A DNA stretch of 64,000 nt from Muribaculum sp. (GTDB lineage: Bacteria; Bacillota; Clostridia; Lachnospirales; Lachnospiraceae): contig JAMPHH010000014.1 of assembly GCA_023663505.1 (NCBI GenBank), positions 8,762 through 72,761 of the forward strand, in the 5' to 3' direction. Below, piece after piece: positions 17,375-26,337 of the stretch. The notes beneath the pieces are model-generated. The model worked only from the letters and a program-made list of their open reading frames with translations. It made no database searches and was not told where the DNA came from. The translations under genes were made by a program, and so were the position numbers. The first letter of the stretch is position 1, and each line of letters starts with the position of its first letter.

Positions 17375-18277
17375 CTATTTTTTCTTAGGGTTAAATGCGT
17401 CTCCTATTCCCTCGCCAAAAAAGTTAAGTGAAAAAATTGTCAAACAGATACACAGGGTTGGAAGCAGCATCTGCACAGGATGGAGCGTGATTACCTGTCT
17501 GGCGTCCTGTGCCATTGAACCCCAACTTGCCATTGGCGCCGAAATCCCGATTCCAATAAAGCTTAAAAAGGCCTCCGTAAAAATTGCACTCGGCACAAGC
17601 AGTGTCATTTGAACTATGATAGGTCCAATCGCATTTATGATCAGATGCTTAAATAGTATCCGTTTATCACTCGCCCCCAGCACTAGAGCCGCAAGTGCAA
17701 ATTCCTGCTCCTTAAGACCAATTACCTGACCACGCACCTGCCTTGCCATGCCGATCCATCCTGGAATGCATACACCAATCAATATACTCTGCACATTTGC
17801 GCCGTTCAGCATCATGATCAATATCACGTACAGCATTGAGGGCATCGCATATATGATATCTACAATTCTCATAACAACCGAATCAAATTTACCGCCAAGA
17901 TAACCGCATAGACCGCCTATCACCACTCCAATAACACTGTTGATGATTGCTGCGCCAAACCCGATGCTTAAACTAATTCTAGCCCCATAGCAGAGCCTTA
18001 CAAAAACATCACGACCAAACTTATCTGTTCCTAAAATATGCTCCACGCTAGAGGCGGCATACGCATTTGACGTATCCTGGGCATCATATTCATAAGGACT
18101 AAAGAACGGTCCAAATATTGCGAACACCGCAAATAACAAAAGGAGCAAAAATCCCACGACTGCCATTTTATTTTTAAGGAAGCGCTCCATCGCCTCCCTC
18201 ACAAAAGTTTTACTCTCCAACGCAATAAATTCGCTGTTTTTATCTTCGTCAGAAAGCGGTGAAAACCAGTCAGACAT
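17375..18277 (-). CDS. Oligopeptide ABC transporter permease OppC/DppC
   Basis: A 300-residue permease with an N-terminal OppC_N segment (FLKNKMAVVGFLLLLLFAVF) followed by about five further helices. The EAA-type loop is LGASDKRILFKHLIINAIGP near residue 215. The ATG at 18275-18277 has GGAGG nearby. It forms the channel with the OppB-type permease just upstream. Confidence 0.94.
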   Translation of the reverse strand: MSDWFSPLSDEDKNSEFIALESKTFVREAMERFLKNKMAVVGFLLLLLFAVFAIFGPFFSPYEYDAQDTSNAYAASSVEHILGTDKFGRDVFVRLCYGARISLSIGFGAAIINSVIGVVIGGLCGYLGGKFDSVVMRIVDIIYAMPSMLYVILIMMLNGANVQSILIGVCIPGWIGMARQVRGQVIGLKEQEFALAALVLGASDKRILFKHLIINAIGPIIVQMTLLVPSAIFTEAFLSFIGIGISAPMASWGSMAQDARQVITLHPVQMLLPTLCICLTIFSLNFFGEGIGDAFNPKKK

Positions 18278-18291
18278 AACTAGCACCTCCC

Positions 18292-19206
18292 TTAACTATT
18301 AAGCTTTATCCTTGGATCTACTATGGAGCAAAGTATATCGACTATGAGGTTTGCAACTATTATCAGCGCACCGATAAACACACTGAATCCCAACACTACC
18401 GTATAGTCGCGATTGGTGATTGCATTGGTAAACTCCCTTCCTATCCCTGGAATTGAGAAAATCTGCTCAATTACGAAGCTGCCCGTTATAGTAAAGGCAA
18501 TCGCAGGTCCAAAGTAGGTTATCACAGGGATAAGAGCATTTTTAAGCACATGCTTAAACATAATCTGAGCATTGCTAAGTCCCTTTGCCTTTGCCATAAT
18601 CACATAATCCATCTGTGTGGCTTCAGTATATGTGCTTTTGGTAAGACGCGCTATTGTTGCTATCGGTCCAAAAGCCTGCGCTGCAACAGGAAGAATATAA
18701 TGTGCAGGAGAACTAAGTCCCACGATTGGCAATGCCCCGAGCCATACGCCAAACACAAGCATCAGATACAGTGCGATTACAAATGCAGGAACACTCACTC
18801 CTAAGGTGGCATAGGCTAACAGAATATTTTTTAACACCTGACTTTTTGTTGTTGACATCACTATACCTATCGCAATTCCTATGACCGCTGATATTGTAAA
18901 TGCAATAAGTCCGACCTTGATTGTATATGGCGCACCTCTCGCAATCAACGTATTCACTGAAATATTCTTCTTGTAAGAAATACCAAGCTCACCATGCATA
19001 AGATTCTCCAAGTATAGTATGTACTGTTTCCACTCAGGCTCGTTGAGACCATATGCCTCTTCAAGCTGCTCTATCTGGTTCTCCGAAAGGTTATCAGCCT
19101 CAAAGGGACTCCCGGGCATTCTGTGCACAAGGATAAAAGTCAGTGTGATCAATGCCCATAGCGTGACAACACCTATCAATAATCTCTTCACAATATAACT
19201 TAGCAT
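18292..19206 (-). CDS. Oligopeptide ABC transporter permease OppB/DppB
   Basis: A 304-residue permease starting MLSYIVKRLLIGVVTLWALI, the family's typical first helix, followed by HRMPGSPF. The EAA loop is AKAKGLSNAQIMFKHVLKNA. The start lies 13 bases after the PII stop, with its ribosome site GGGAGGG directly after that stop. The Opp genes therefore appear to be in one transcript with PII and Amt. Confidence 0.94.
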   Translation of the reverse strand: MLSYIVKRLLIGVVTLWALITLTFILVHRMPGSPFEADNLSENQIEQLEEAYGLNEPEWKQYILYLENLMHGELGISYKKNISVNTLIARGAPYTIKVGLIAFTISAVIGIAIGIVMSTTKSQVLKNILLAYATLGVSVPAFVIALYLMLVFGVWLGALPIVGLSSPAHYILPVAAQAFGPIATIARLTKSTYTEATQMDYVIMAKAKGLSNAQIMFKHVLKNALIPVITYFGPAIAFTITGSFVIEQIFSIPGIGREFTNAITNRDYTVVLGFSVFIGALIIVANLIVDILCSIVDPRIKLNS

Positions 19207-19219
19207 AATACATCCCTCC

Positions 19220-19558
19220 CTATAATGCCTGCTCTCCACGCTCCCCTGTCCTTATTCGTACAGCGTCAAATACATCTTCAATGAATATCTTCCCATCTCC
19301 GATTTTACCTGTTTTAAGTTTTTCTTCCAACAACATTGCAAGAAACTGTATCGTGTCATCATCACCTACAGTTTGGAGTTTTGTCTTTATCAGCGTGTTC
19401 ACTCCGTTTTTGAGACCTCTGTAATTTGTTGTATACCCCTTTTGTGTTCCATAACCGTGAATATCTTCCTCCATAATGCCATACACAGCACAAGACTCAA
19501 ATATTTCTATTACATCCTTTGCACGACCGGGCTTTACAATAATGGTTAGTTTTTTCAT
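19220..19558 (-). CDS. PII-family nitrogen regulator (GlnB/GlnK), copy 1
   Basis: A 112-residue PII protein. In the family it binds ATP/ADP and 2-oxoglutarate and gates the ammonium transporter. The T-loop region is GYGTQKGYTTNYRG, followed by an unusual KNGVNTLIKTKL in place of the common hydrophobic-acidic stretch. The C-terminal GDGKIFIEDVFDAVRIRTGERGEQAL is canonical. It is downstream of Amt and directly upstream of oppB. Confidence 0.93.
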   Translation of the reverse strand: MKKLTIIVKPGRAKDVIEIFESCAVYGIMEEDIHGYGTQKGYTTNYRGLKNGVNTLIKTKLQTVGDDDTIQFLAMLLEEKLKTGKIGDGKIFIEDVFDAVRIRTGERGEQAL

Positions 19559-19587
19559 AATGCTCCCCCATTTCTACTGCAATATAT

Positions 19588-20799
19588 TTACTTATCATTA
19601 TGGAAATGGAAATTTGCGTAGGCAGAGCTTCCGTGTTCCTTTATGTCAAGACCCTCTATTTCCTCGTCCTCATCAACCCTAAGTCCTACTGTTTTATTGA
19701 TGATCGTAAACACGATAAACGCCATGATCGAAACATACACAATTACAGCAAGAACACCAAGAAGCTGTGCCGCAAAGCTGCAGCCCTCTCCGAATACCCC
19801 CGTCAGGACAGTTCCAAGCGCACCGCATATTCCATGCACACCAATGGCACCCACCGGATCATCTATCTTTACCACGTGATCAATTAACTCAATCGCAAAT
19901 ACCACTACAATTCCCGCAATAAGTCCTATGGCGATAGCCTCATATCCCGTTACGGCATCACAACCGGCTGTGATTGCCACAAGTCCGGCAAGCGTCCCGT
20001 TACACGTCATTGTCACATCCGGTTTTCCATACTTTATCCAAGTAAGCACTAAGGCAGCAAAGGTTGAAGCTGAAGCGGCAAGATTCGTGGTAACAGCTAT
20101 ATCGCCTATATTTGTCACCGCCGCTGTGGTAGAACCACAATTAAACCCAAACCAACAGAACCATAAAATAAACACTCCTAAAACACCAAGAGGAAGATTA
20201 TGCCCTGGGATAGCCTTTGGTTTCCCGTCCTTTGCATATTTACCAATCCTTGGACCAAGTATCTTTGCTCCTACAAGTGCACATATACCGCCCACCATAT
20301 GTACTGCAGTAGAGCCCGCAAAATCATGAAACCCCAAATCCGAAAGCCATCCACCGCCCCAAATCCAATGTCCCGTCACCGGATAAATCAAAACACTTAT
20401 TGCAGCAGAGTAAAACAAATATGATATAAACTTTGTTCTTTCCGCCATTGCTCCTGATACTATAGTCGCTGCCGTAGCACAAAATACAGTATGAAAAAAT
20501 ATAAATACCCCTATCGGAAGCCCATTAAACATTCCATCAGCATCAGCAAGCCCAGTGATCCCAAAAAATCCACTTGTCCCTATGACCGGATTGTCACCGC
20601 CGAACATAACCGCAAATCCAAGGATAAAGAAAAACAAGGAACCCAGCACAAAGTCCATCAGGTTTTTCATAAGTATATTGCCTGCATTCTTTGCTCTGGT
20701 AAAACCTGTTTCAACCATTGCAAATCCGGCTTGCATAAAATAAACAAGAAAAGCTCCAAGCATAGTCCACATAATATTCATTAACAATTGTGTATCCAT
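19588..20799 (-). CDS. amt: Ammonium transporter, Amt family
   Basis: A 403-residue Amt channel with 11 predicted helices. The pore-lining His pair is in STAVHMVGG and IGVHGICGAL, and GHWIWGGGWL and DFAGS are conserved family blocks. The ATG at 20797-20799 has GGAGGG upstream. It lies between two PII genes, an arrangement that normally means PII-gated ammonium uptake. A cytoplasmic tail (INKTVGLRVDEDEEIEGLD onward) ends the protein. Confidence 0.95.
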   Translation of the reverse strand: MDTQLLMNIMWTMLGAFLVYFMQAGFAMVETGFTRAKNAGNILMKNLMDFVLGSLFFFILGFAVMFGGDNPVIGTSGFFGITGLADADGMFNGLPIGVFIFFHTVFCATAATIVSGAMAERTKFISYLFYSAAISVLIYPVTGHWIWGGGWLSDLGFHDFAGSTAVHMVGGICALVGAKILGPRIGKYAKDGKPKAIPGHNLPLGVLGVFILWFCWFGFNCGSTTAAVTNIGDIAVTTNLAASASTFAALVLTWIKYGKPDVTMTCNGTLAGLVAITAGCDAVTGYEAIAIGLIAGIVVVFAIELIDHVVKIDDPVGAIGVHGICGALGTVLTGVFGEGCSFAAQLLGVLAVIVYVSIMAFIVFTIINKTVGLRVDEDEEIEGLDIKEHGSSAYANFHFHNDK

Positions 20800-20837
20800 A
20801 ATAAACCCTCCATTCCGGTTTCTCACTTATCAGTGTC

Positions 20838-21176
20838 TTACAGTGCCTCAGCTCCGTGTTCACCGGTTCGTATTCTCACAGCATCTTCCACTTGATATAC
20901 AAAAATCTTACCATCGCCATAATTTCCCGTTTTAATATTCTCCACTACTCTCCCAATGATAACCTCCGCAGTATTATCATCAGTAACTGTTTCCACTCTA
21001 AGCTTTGGCAGCATCTTGGTATCAAGCTCAGCTCCTCTATACAGTTCTTTATGCCCCTTCTGATTGCCATAGCCTTGAATGTTTGAAACCATTGCACCGT
21101 GCGCTTTGCACTCCTCAAAAATTTCCTGAAGACTCTCCAGCTTCTCCGGTTTAATAATAATTTCCAGCTTTTTCAT
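20838..21176 (-). CDS. PII-family nitrogen regulator (GlnB/GlnK), copy 2
   Basis: A 112-residue PII protein starting MKKLEIIIKPEKLESLQE. Its T-loop GYGNQKGHKELYRGAE is close to classical GlnK, including the Tyr position. GDGKIFVYQVEDAVRIRTGEHG closes the fold. It differs clearly from the second PII gene in the T-loop, so the two may have different partners. It is the first gene after a strong promoter and a leader terminator, and heads the PII-Amt-PII-Opp unit. Confidence 0.94.
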   Translation of the reverse strand: MKKLEIIIKPEKLESLQEIFEECKAHGAMVSNIQGYGNQKGHKELYRGAELDTKMLPKLRVETVTDDNTAEVIIGRVVENIKTGNYGDGKIFVYQVEDAVRIRTGEHGAEAL

Positions 21177-21197
21177 AAAATCCCCCTTCCTCAAAAC

Positions 21198-21238
21198 AAC
21201 GAAAAGGCGTTTCTCACTCTTGGGAAACGCCTTCGTTT
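21198..21238 (-). terminator. Leader terminator (attenuator) before PII-Amt
   Basis: In the gene direction, AACGAAGGCGTTTC pairs with GAAACGCCTT-TCGTT around the loop CCAAGAGTGA, then TTTTG. It starts about 20 bases after the predicted transcription start and lies wholly in the 5' leader, so transcription must be able to read through it. This is the layout of an attenuation or antitermination control. Confidence 0.75.
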
Positions 21239-21265
21239 AAATTTATGTATTTATTTGTCAGAGAT

Positions 21266-21294
21266 ATAATATAACTATTTTTTATCAATGTCAA
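21266..21294 (-). promoter_or_regulatory. Promoter of the PII-Amt-Opp unit
   Basis: On the minus strand TTGACA (21289-21294), a 17-base spacer and TATTAT (21266-21271) form a near-consensus sigma-A promoter. Transcription would start near 21258, upstream of the leader hairpin. Confidence 0.8.
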
Positions 21295-21377
21295 TAAATT
21301 TTGTTTATATTTGTGTTTTTTGTCAATTTTGCAGAATTTATCACAAATATACTAAACAATTTTATGAAATTAAGCCA

Positions 21378-22472
21378 TCAAGAACTGCGGAGCGTATCAA
21401 GTATCTGCGACAAATATTCCACGTACTGCCTGTTCTGCTCCGGCGTTCCTACACTCACACGACATGCCCCCGCCTGCGCACTCATCATGATCCCCTTGTC
21501 CGCCATCATATTATTGACTTCCATAGGATCGACATGAGGATCGAAGAAAATAAAGTTTGTCTGTGATGGATATACCTTACAGCCAAGTTTTATAAGCTCC
21601 TCCGAAAGATATGTACGCCATTTCGCCACTTCTGTTTTCACATATTTAGCATGCTCCACATCTCTCATCGCTGCTGCGGCTCCTGCCTGCGATATTTTGG
21701 AAAGCGCGAATTGAGTGCCACATTTACTAAGCCACTCTATAATCTCCGGCTGCGCCAGAACAAATCCCGCTCTTACTCCAGCCATTCCAAAAAACTTTGA
21801 GAAGGTTTTCAACACCACAATAGGTTTATCCTTAAACTCCTTCATTGCTCCCACCATTTCAATACAGTCTTCCGCCTCCGCAAATTCAATATACGCCTCA
21901 TCATATACCTGAATCACATGATCAGGACACTTCCTTGCAAACTCTATCAGCTTTTTAATCCCTACATAGGTGCCTGTCGGATTGTTCGGATTACATATGT
22001 ACACCATCTTAGTCTTATCGGTTATGGCATCATAGAGCTTATCCATATCATAACGAAGTTCCTCCTCATCCATAGGCACTATTACAGGCGTTGCACCGTT
22101 AATCTGTGCCGTGTCAATGATTGCCGGAAAGGTCGGCATGGCAAGCAACACTTCATCACCTGACTCCAAAAACGCTGTACCTAACGCATCCGTAAGCGCA
22201 CTAGAGCCACATCCTGTCACTATAAATTCCTTTGGCACATCATAATACTCTGAAATGGCACTTTTTATGTCACTCTGTGTCCAGTCCTGATAATAGTTCC
22301 CATATTCTGTCATATCCTTCATAGCCTGTATAGCCTTTGGTGAAGTGCCAAAAGCATTTTCATTCAGTCCCATTCTGACAAGCTTATTGATATCTATTGT
22401 CAGCTTGCGACTCGCCCGCCTTGTCTCAGGTTTTTCTTTCATATTTTTGCATAATAGCTTATTAACTTCCAT
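21378..22472 (-). CDS. HisC-like class I/II aminotransferase, copy 1
   Basis: A 364-residue PLP enzyme of the histidinol-phosphate aminotransferase fold. Key blocks are the substrate loop GLNENAFGTSPKA, the PLP Asn/Asp sites CNPNNPTGTYVG and VYDEAYIEFAE, and the Schiff-base Lys in LKTFSKFFGMAGVR. The Arg for carboxylate binding is in CRVSVGTPEQN. No other his genes are near, and a paralogue lies beside the MATE gene, so a catabolic aromatic or aliphatic amino-acid transaminase is more likely than histidine synthesis. The gene is 116 bases after the MATE stop, with a hairpin in the gap. Confidence 0.88.
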   Translation of the reverse strand: MEVNKLLCKNMKEKPETRRASRKLTIDINKLVRMGLNENAFGTSPKAIQAMKDMTEYGNYYQDWTQSDIKSAISEYYDVPKEFIVTGCGSSALTDALGTAFLESGDEVLLAMPTFPAIIDTAQINGATPVIVPMDEEELRYDMDKLYDAITDKTKMVYICNPNNPTGTYVGIKKLIEFARKCPDHVIQVYDEAYIEFAEAEDCIEMVGAMKEFKDKPIVVLKTFSKFFGMAGVRAGFVLAQPEIIEWLSKCGTQFALSKISQAGAAAAMRDVEHAKYVKTEVAKWRTYLSEELIKLGCKVYPSQTNFIFFDPHVDPMEVNNMMADKGIMMSAQAGACRVSVGTPEQNRQYVEYLSQILDTLRSS

Positions 22473-22500
22473 TTTGCTTCTCCTCTCGTATTATACGCAC

Positions 22501-22538
22501 ACAAGGACGCTCTCCCTTATTGAAGATAACGCCCTTGT
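22501..22538 (-). other. Hairpin in the leader of aminotransferase copy 1
   Basis: ACAAGGGCG and CGTCCTTGT (gene strand) can pair with one mismatch around a 20-base loop. It begins with the same AAGG(G)CGTT start as the leader hairpins before PII and before the dehydrogenase, but lacks a uridine tract. Confidence 0.45.
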
Positions 22539-22588
22539 CACTCTTTTTATATTGCCTATGAAATTTTGTTCTACGGTTATGATCCCGC

Positions 22589-23956
22589 CTAAGCCGCTTT
22601 GTATGCCTCTGAGCGTTTTACTACTGATTTGCCCTCCCATTTATTGCTTCTAAAGCGTCTTATGTTAAATACCGCCCGCACTGCCCAGTCAATTGTCATG
22701 GCTATCCAAACTCCAAGAACTCCCATTTGGAAATAACCGGCAATCACATACGCAAATGCTATTCTAAAAATCCACATGGATACCACGCTTACAGTCATGG
22801 TATACTTTACATCACCTGCGGCACGCAACACACTCGGAATGGTAAAGGCAAGCGGCCAAATCGCCATACAGCATACACTGTGATAGCGTATAAGCTGCAA
22901 CGCATAATGATTTCCTAAATCAGTCAGATTATACCATCCTGCAATCACACCCGCTCCCGCAAAAATAATTATGTTTAACAGTATTAGAAATATATATGCA
23001 TATTTTATCAGCTTCTTGGCATAAGCACGTGCCTGCGCATAATCACCCGCTCCCACACACTGCCCCACAACTGTTGTCAATCCAAGTCCTATGGCGATAG
23101 CCGGTATATCTGCCAATGTTTCTACTGTACTTGCACAGGCGTTTGCTGCGATCGCCGCCGTACCAAAGCTCGATATAAGACTTTGCGTGAGCAGCTTACC
23201 TATTTGAAACATACTGTTCTCAAGCGCATTGGGAACTCCAATTTTTAATATTCCCTTGATAATCTGCGGTTGCCAGCCCAATTTAAAATATGAAGTTATG
23301 TGTATTTCATATACAGGTTTTCGTATCAGTATAAGCATTATGATGCAGGCAACAGCGCGTGATATAAGCGTCGCAAGTCCAACACCCGCGACACCCAAGC
23401 TCATGCCATAAACAAATACTGCATTCCCTGCAATATTAAGCGCATTCATAACCATCGATACCTTCATCGAAATCCGTGAGTTGTTCATTGAACGGAACAA
23501 ACCTGCACAAGCGTTATAAATGGCAAGAAACGGAAAAGATACCGCTGTGATGTAAAAATATATCACAGCATTGTCCATAACCGATTTCTCAACGTCACCA
23601 TAAATCAGGCCTAATATTCCCCTGTTTGCCACGAGTGACAAGGCCATTATAACAATCGAGGTCAGACCGCATATGAGCAATAGCTGATCTGCTGATTTGC
23701 AAGCAGCATTTTTATCCTGACTGCCAAGATATTGTGCCGATACAACTGCACCGCCGGTTGCAAGAGCAGAAAACATCATTATCAGCAGAGTGCAAATAGT
23801 ATTTACAAGCGAAATTCCCGACACTGCCGCCTCTCCCGCTCCCGATACCATTATCATATCCGCCATACCTACGGTGACTGCCAAAATCTGTTCCACAACC
23901 AGCGGCAATATCAGCTTTAACAGCTTATCTCGCGAAAAAAGCTCCTCTTTTTCCAT
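22589..23956 (-). CDS. MATE-family efflux transporter
   Basis: A 455-residue transporter with 12 predicted helices in two halves of about 220 residues. The N-terminal half has KLILPLVVEQILAVTVGMAD and AVSGISLVNTI. The second half repeats this as GVPNALENSMFQIGKLL, with CASTVETLADIPAIAIGLG. MATE proteins export organic cations or metabolites using Na+ or H+ gradients. It is placed between two aminotransferase genes, suggesting it exports a product of that pathway; the substrate is unknown. The frame opens at 23983, overlapping the upstream stop, but the Met at 23954-23956 fits homologous N-termini better. Confidence 0.9.
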   Translation of the reverse strand: MEKEELFSRDKLLKLILPLVVEQILAVTVGMADMIMVSGAGEAAVSGISLVNTICTLLIMMFSALATGGAVVSAQYLGSQDKNAACKSADQLLLICGLTSIVIMALSLVANRGILGLIYGDVEKSVMDNAVIYFYITAVSFPFLAIYNACAGLFRSMNNSRISMKVSMVMNALNIAGNAVFVYGMSLGVAGVGLATLISRAVACIIMLILIRKPVYEIHITSYFKLGWQPQIIKGILKIGVPNALENSMFQIGKLLTQSLISSFGTAAIAANACASTVETLADIPAIAIGLGLTTVVGQCVGAGDYAQARAYAKKLIKYAYIFLILLNIIIFAGAGVIAGWYNLTDLGNHYALQLIRYHSVCCMAIWPLAFTIPSVLRAAGDVKYTMTVSVVSMWIFRIAFAYVIAGYFQMGVLGVWIAMTIDWAVRAVFNIRRFRSNKWEGKSVVKRSEAYKAA

Positions 23957-23982
23957 ATACTCCTCATCTCCATACTGATGCA

Positions 23983-25071
23983 TTAGGCTGCCGCTTTTGC
24001 CTCGTCAAGTATTTCCTTCAAATATTTGATAAATAATTCGTTATTCTCTCTGGTACTTACAGATACACGGCAAAACAAGGGGGCACTGATTAGGATACCC
24101 TTTTCAATAAGCTTCTCTCTGACCATAGCACAATCACAATGCGGGTCGAACATAATAAAATTAGACTGTGACGGATATACCTTACAGCCCAACTGCGCCA
24201 TCTCCGTCGTAAGGTACTCTCTGCCTTCCACAATTTTTCTCTTACATTCAAGATAATATTCCGGCTCAGAAAGCGCCGCAACCACAGATGCTTGTGCAGC
24301 TGCAGGAATCCAGCTTCCCGGGACCTTTGTTATGCCTGCTACAAGCTCCTCATTCGCAACTATGTATCCCGCCCTTACTCCAGCCATTCCATAGTATTTT
24401 GAGAAGGTACGCATAACTATAATTGGTCTGTCGGTCATCTCAAATACAAGCGGAATTGTCGATTTGCAATCAGGGGCGGTTGCAAACTCAATATACGCCT
24501 CATCAAAGAGCAGTACAACATCTTTGGGAACTTTATTGATAAATTCAACAATCTTATTGTATGACAAATAACCTCCTGTTGGGTTGTTGGGATTACATAC
24601 AACTATCATTTTGGTTTTCGGTGTGACAGCCTCTGCCAGTCCATCAAGATTATAGCTCATATCCTCACACAACGGCACCACAACCACATTGCCCAGATTA
24701 ATTTCCGCCATATCAATAAATGCCGCAAATGTCGGACACATAAGCACCTCGTCCTCCGGATTCAGAAACGCCTGACCCACAATCTCAATCAGAGGGCTTG
24801 AGCCCGCACCGACCACAAGATTTTTAACACTGACATTTTGTACCTCGGCTATCTTATTCTTCATATCTCTGCACCAAAAGTCCTGATAAAAGTTGCCTTT
24901 TTGGGCTGCCTCAAGATTTGCCTCAAGCGTCTTTGGCGACATTCCATACGGATTTTCATTCCATCCCATGCGGATAAGCTTCGATATATCAAGCATGGCA
25001 TTTGAACGCGCTGCTCTTTTCGTTTCAGGCTTCTCTAATACATTGTTACTGAAAATCTTTTCCGTGTTCAT
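23983..25071 (-). CDS. HisC-like class I/II aminotransferase, copy 2
   Basis: A 362-residue paralogue of the enzyme at 21378-22472. It has GWNENPYGMSPKT, CNPNNPTGGYLS, LFDEAYIEFAT and the PLP Lys in MRTFSKYYGMAGVR. The active-site entrance differs between the two (FCRVSVSTRENN here), so substrates may differ. The two share long collinear similarity and an N-terminal KPETxRA motif, indicating an old duplication within this locus. It lies 26 bases after the dehydrogenase and overlaps the longer MATE frame. Confidence 0.88.
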   Translation of the reverse strand: MNTEKIFSNNVLEKPETKRAARSNAMLDISKLIRMGWNENPYGMSPKTLEANLEAAQKGNFYQDFWCRDMKNKIAEVQNVSVKNLVVGAGSSPLIEIVGQAFLNPEDEVLMCPTFAAFIDMAEINLGNVVVVPLCEDMSYNLDGLAEAVTPKTKMIVVCNPNNPTGGYLSYNKIVEFINKVPKDVVLLFDEAYIEFATAPDCKSTIPLVFEMTDRPIIVMRTFSKYYGMAGVRAGYIVANEELVAGITKVPGSWIPAAAQASVVAALSEPEYYLECKRKIVEGREYLTTEMAQLGCKVYPSQSNFIMFDPHCDCAMVREKLIEKGILISAPLFCRVSVSTRENNELFIKYLKEILDEAKAAA

Positions 25072-25097
25072 AACATTTCCTCCTCGTCTTATAAAAT

Positions 25098-26093
25098 TTA
25101 TATTACACTTGTAGGATTGCCTGACAGCCAGTTTTTGAGGTTATCAACAGCAATTCTGACAGTGCGATACCGTGCCTCAGCAGGCGCCCACGCAATGTGC
25201 GCCGTTATTTCCGCATTTTCACATTCAAAGATATCACTTGGAGCGCTCAGCGGTTCTCCCGCTACCACATCAAGACCTGCCGCATAAATTTTGCCTGATT
25301 TTAGCGCAGCTGTCATAGCAGCTTCATCTATAATCGCGCCCCTTGCGGTATTGATGATTATTACACCATCCTTCATTTTATCAATAGCTTTCGCATCAAT
25401 CATATTTCTGGTTTCATCTGTGAGTGGACAGTTTACCGATATCACATCACTTCTGCATAATAACTCGTCAAGTGATATCTGCTCAACAAAATCATATTTT
25501 TCACCCTCTTTCCTATGTCTGCTATATGCGATTACCTTCATTCCAAAGCCGGCTGCCATCCTTGCCATCCAATAGCCTATACTTCCAAGTCCAATAATAC
25601 CGATTGTTTTTTCATAAAGCTCTATCTGCCTTGTAACAACATGCTTTTTCTGATAAAGTGACTCATGATTCTCAAGACTTCCCCGATAATATGAAGCTTC
25701 CCTGTCTATATGATGACAAATATTTAAAAGCATCGCCATACCATATTGAGCGATTGTCATATCACCATAAACAGTGTTTGTAAAAGTTACACCATACTCC
25801 TTTGCCGCTTCATGGTCAATGTTGCCAAAACCATGTCCCAAGGTACAAACATATTTCAGATTCGGATGCTTCTCAAAAAAACTGCGAGTAAACATATTGT
25901 CACCTATCCATACGCCAATTAGTACATCATAGTCCGCCGCTACCTCATCCAGTTCCTTTGCCTGAAAGCTATTACGATAATCAATTGAGGTAAGTTCGCC
26001 GACATCCGCAAGCTGGTTTTTCCAGTAATCAATAATTGCTGCTCTTGACGGCGCCCCGCCAACAGGATCGCCTTGACACACTATTGCCTTCAT
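25098..26093 (-). CDS. D-isomer-specific 2-hydroxyacid dehydrogenase
   Basis: A 331-residue NAD(P)-dependent enzyme that interconverts a 2-oxo acid and a D-2-hydroxy acid. The Rossmann motif is TIGIIGLGSIGYWMAR (GxGxxG). The catalytic Arg is in INTARGAIIDEA, the Glu follows in VVAGEPLSAP and the His is in AHIAWAPAEARYR. The AHIAW form replaces the common PHxAW/PHIGA. Next to two aminotransferases it is best read as reducing the 2-oxo acid they make, or oxidising the reverse substrate. First gene of its unit. Confidence 0.88.
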   Translation of the reverse strand: MKAIVCQGDPVGGAPSRAAIIDYWKNQLADVGELTSIDYRNSFQAKELDEVAADYDVLIGVWIGDNMFTRSFFEKHPNLKYVCTLGHGFGNIDHEAAKEYGVTFTNTVYGDMTIAQYGMAMLLNICHHIDREASYYRGSLENHESLYQKKHVVTRQIELYEKTIGIIGLGSIGYWMARMAAGFGMKVIAYSRHRKEGEKYDFVEQISLDELLCRSDVISVNCPLTDETRNMIDAKAIDKMKDGVIIINTARGAIIDEAAMTAALKSGKIYAAGLDVVAGEPLSAPSDIFECENAEITAHIAWAPAEARYRTVRIAVDNLKNWLSGNPTSVI

Positions 26094-26182
26094 AACACTC
26101 TCCTCCTTATAAATAAATTTTACTTATATCTTGTGCCAGATTAAGTTAGAAAATCTCTGTATCACACTGAACAAAAACAAAT

Positions 26183-26229
26183 GAAAAAAAGCATTCGCAT
26201 AATGAGGATATCTCCTCTGCAAACGCCTT
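26183..26229 (-). terminator. Leader terminator before the dehydrogenase unit
   Basis: On the gene strand GGCGTTTGC pairs with GCGAATGCT and is followed by a run of seven T. The loop contains its own small palindrome, GAGGATATCCTC. It is about 90 bases upstream of the dehydrogenase start and inside its leader, so it looks like an attenuator. It could alternatively end the lysR transcript, which also reads leftward, though a second start would then be needed. Confidence 0.55.
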
Positions 26230-26247
26230 TGTTTCCAACATTATCTC

Positions 26248-26271
26248 AGTATAATTTAGTTCAAAATCTAA
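26248..26271 (-). promoter_or_regulatory. Candidate LysR-type box and -10 of the dehydrogenase unit
   Basis: TTAG-N8-CTAA at 26256-26271 is a dyad of the T-N11-A kind used by LysR regulators, directly followed on the gene strand by TATACT at 26248-26253. There is no good -35, as expected of an activated promoter. The lysR gene ends only about 65 bases away. Confidence 0.4.
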
Positions 26272-26337
26272 ACTCATCACTCGACAGGCAAATATGTTTA
26301 GATATAAATTTTTTTTATATGTTACACCTATTATACA

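Noticed and set aside
20838..26093. Histidine biosynthesis operon
   Set aside because: Only HisC-fold aminotransferases occur; hisB, hisD, hisG and others are absent, while transport and dehydrogenase genes surround them.
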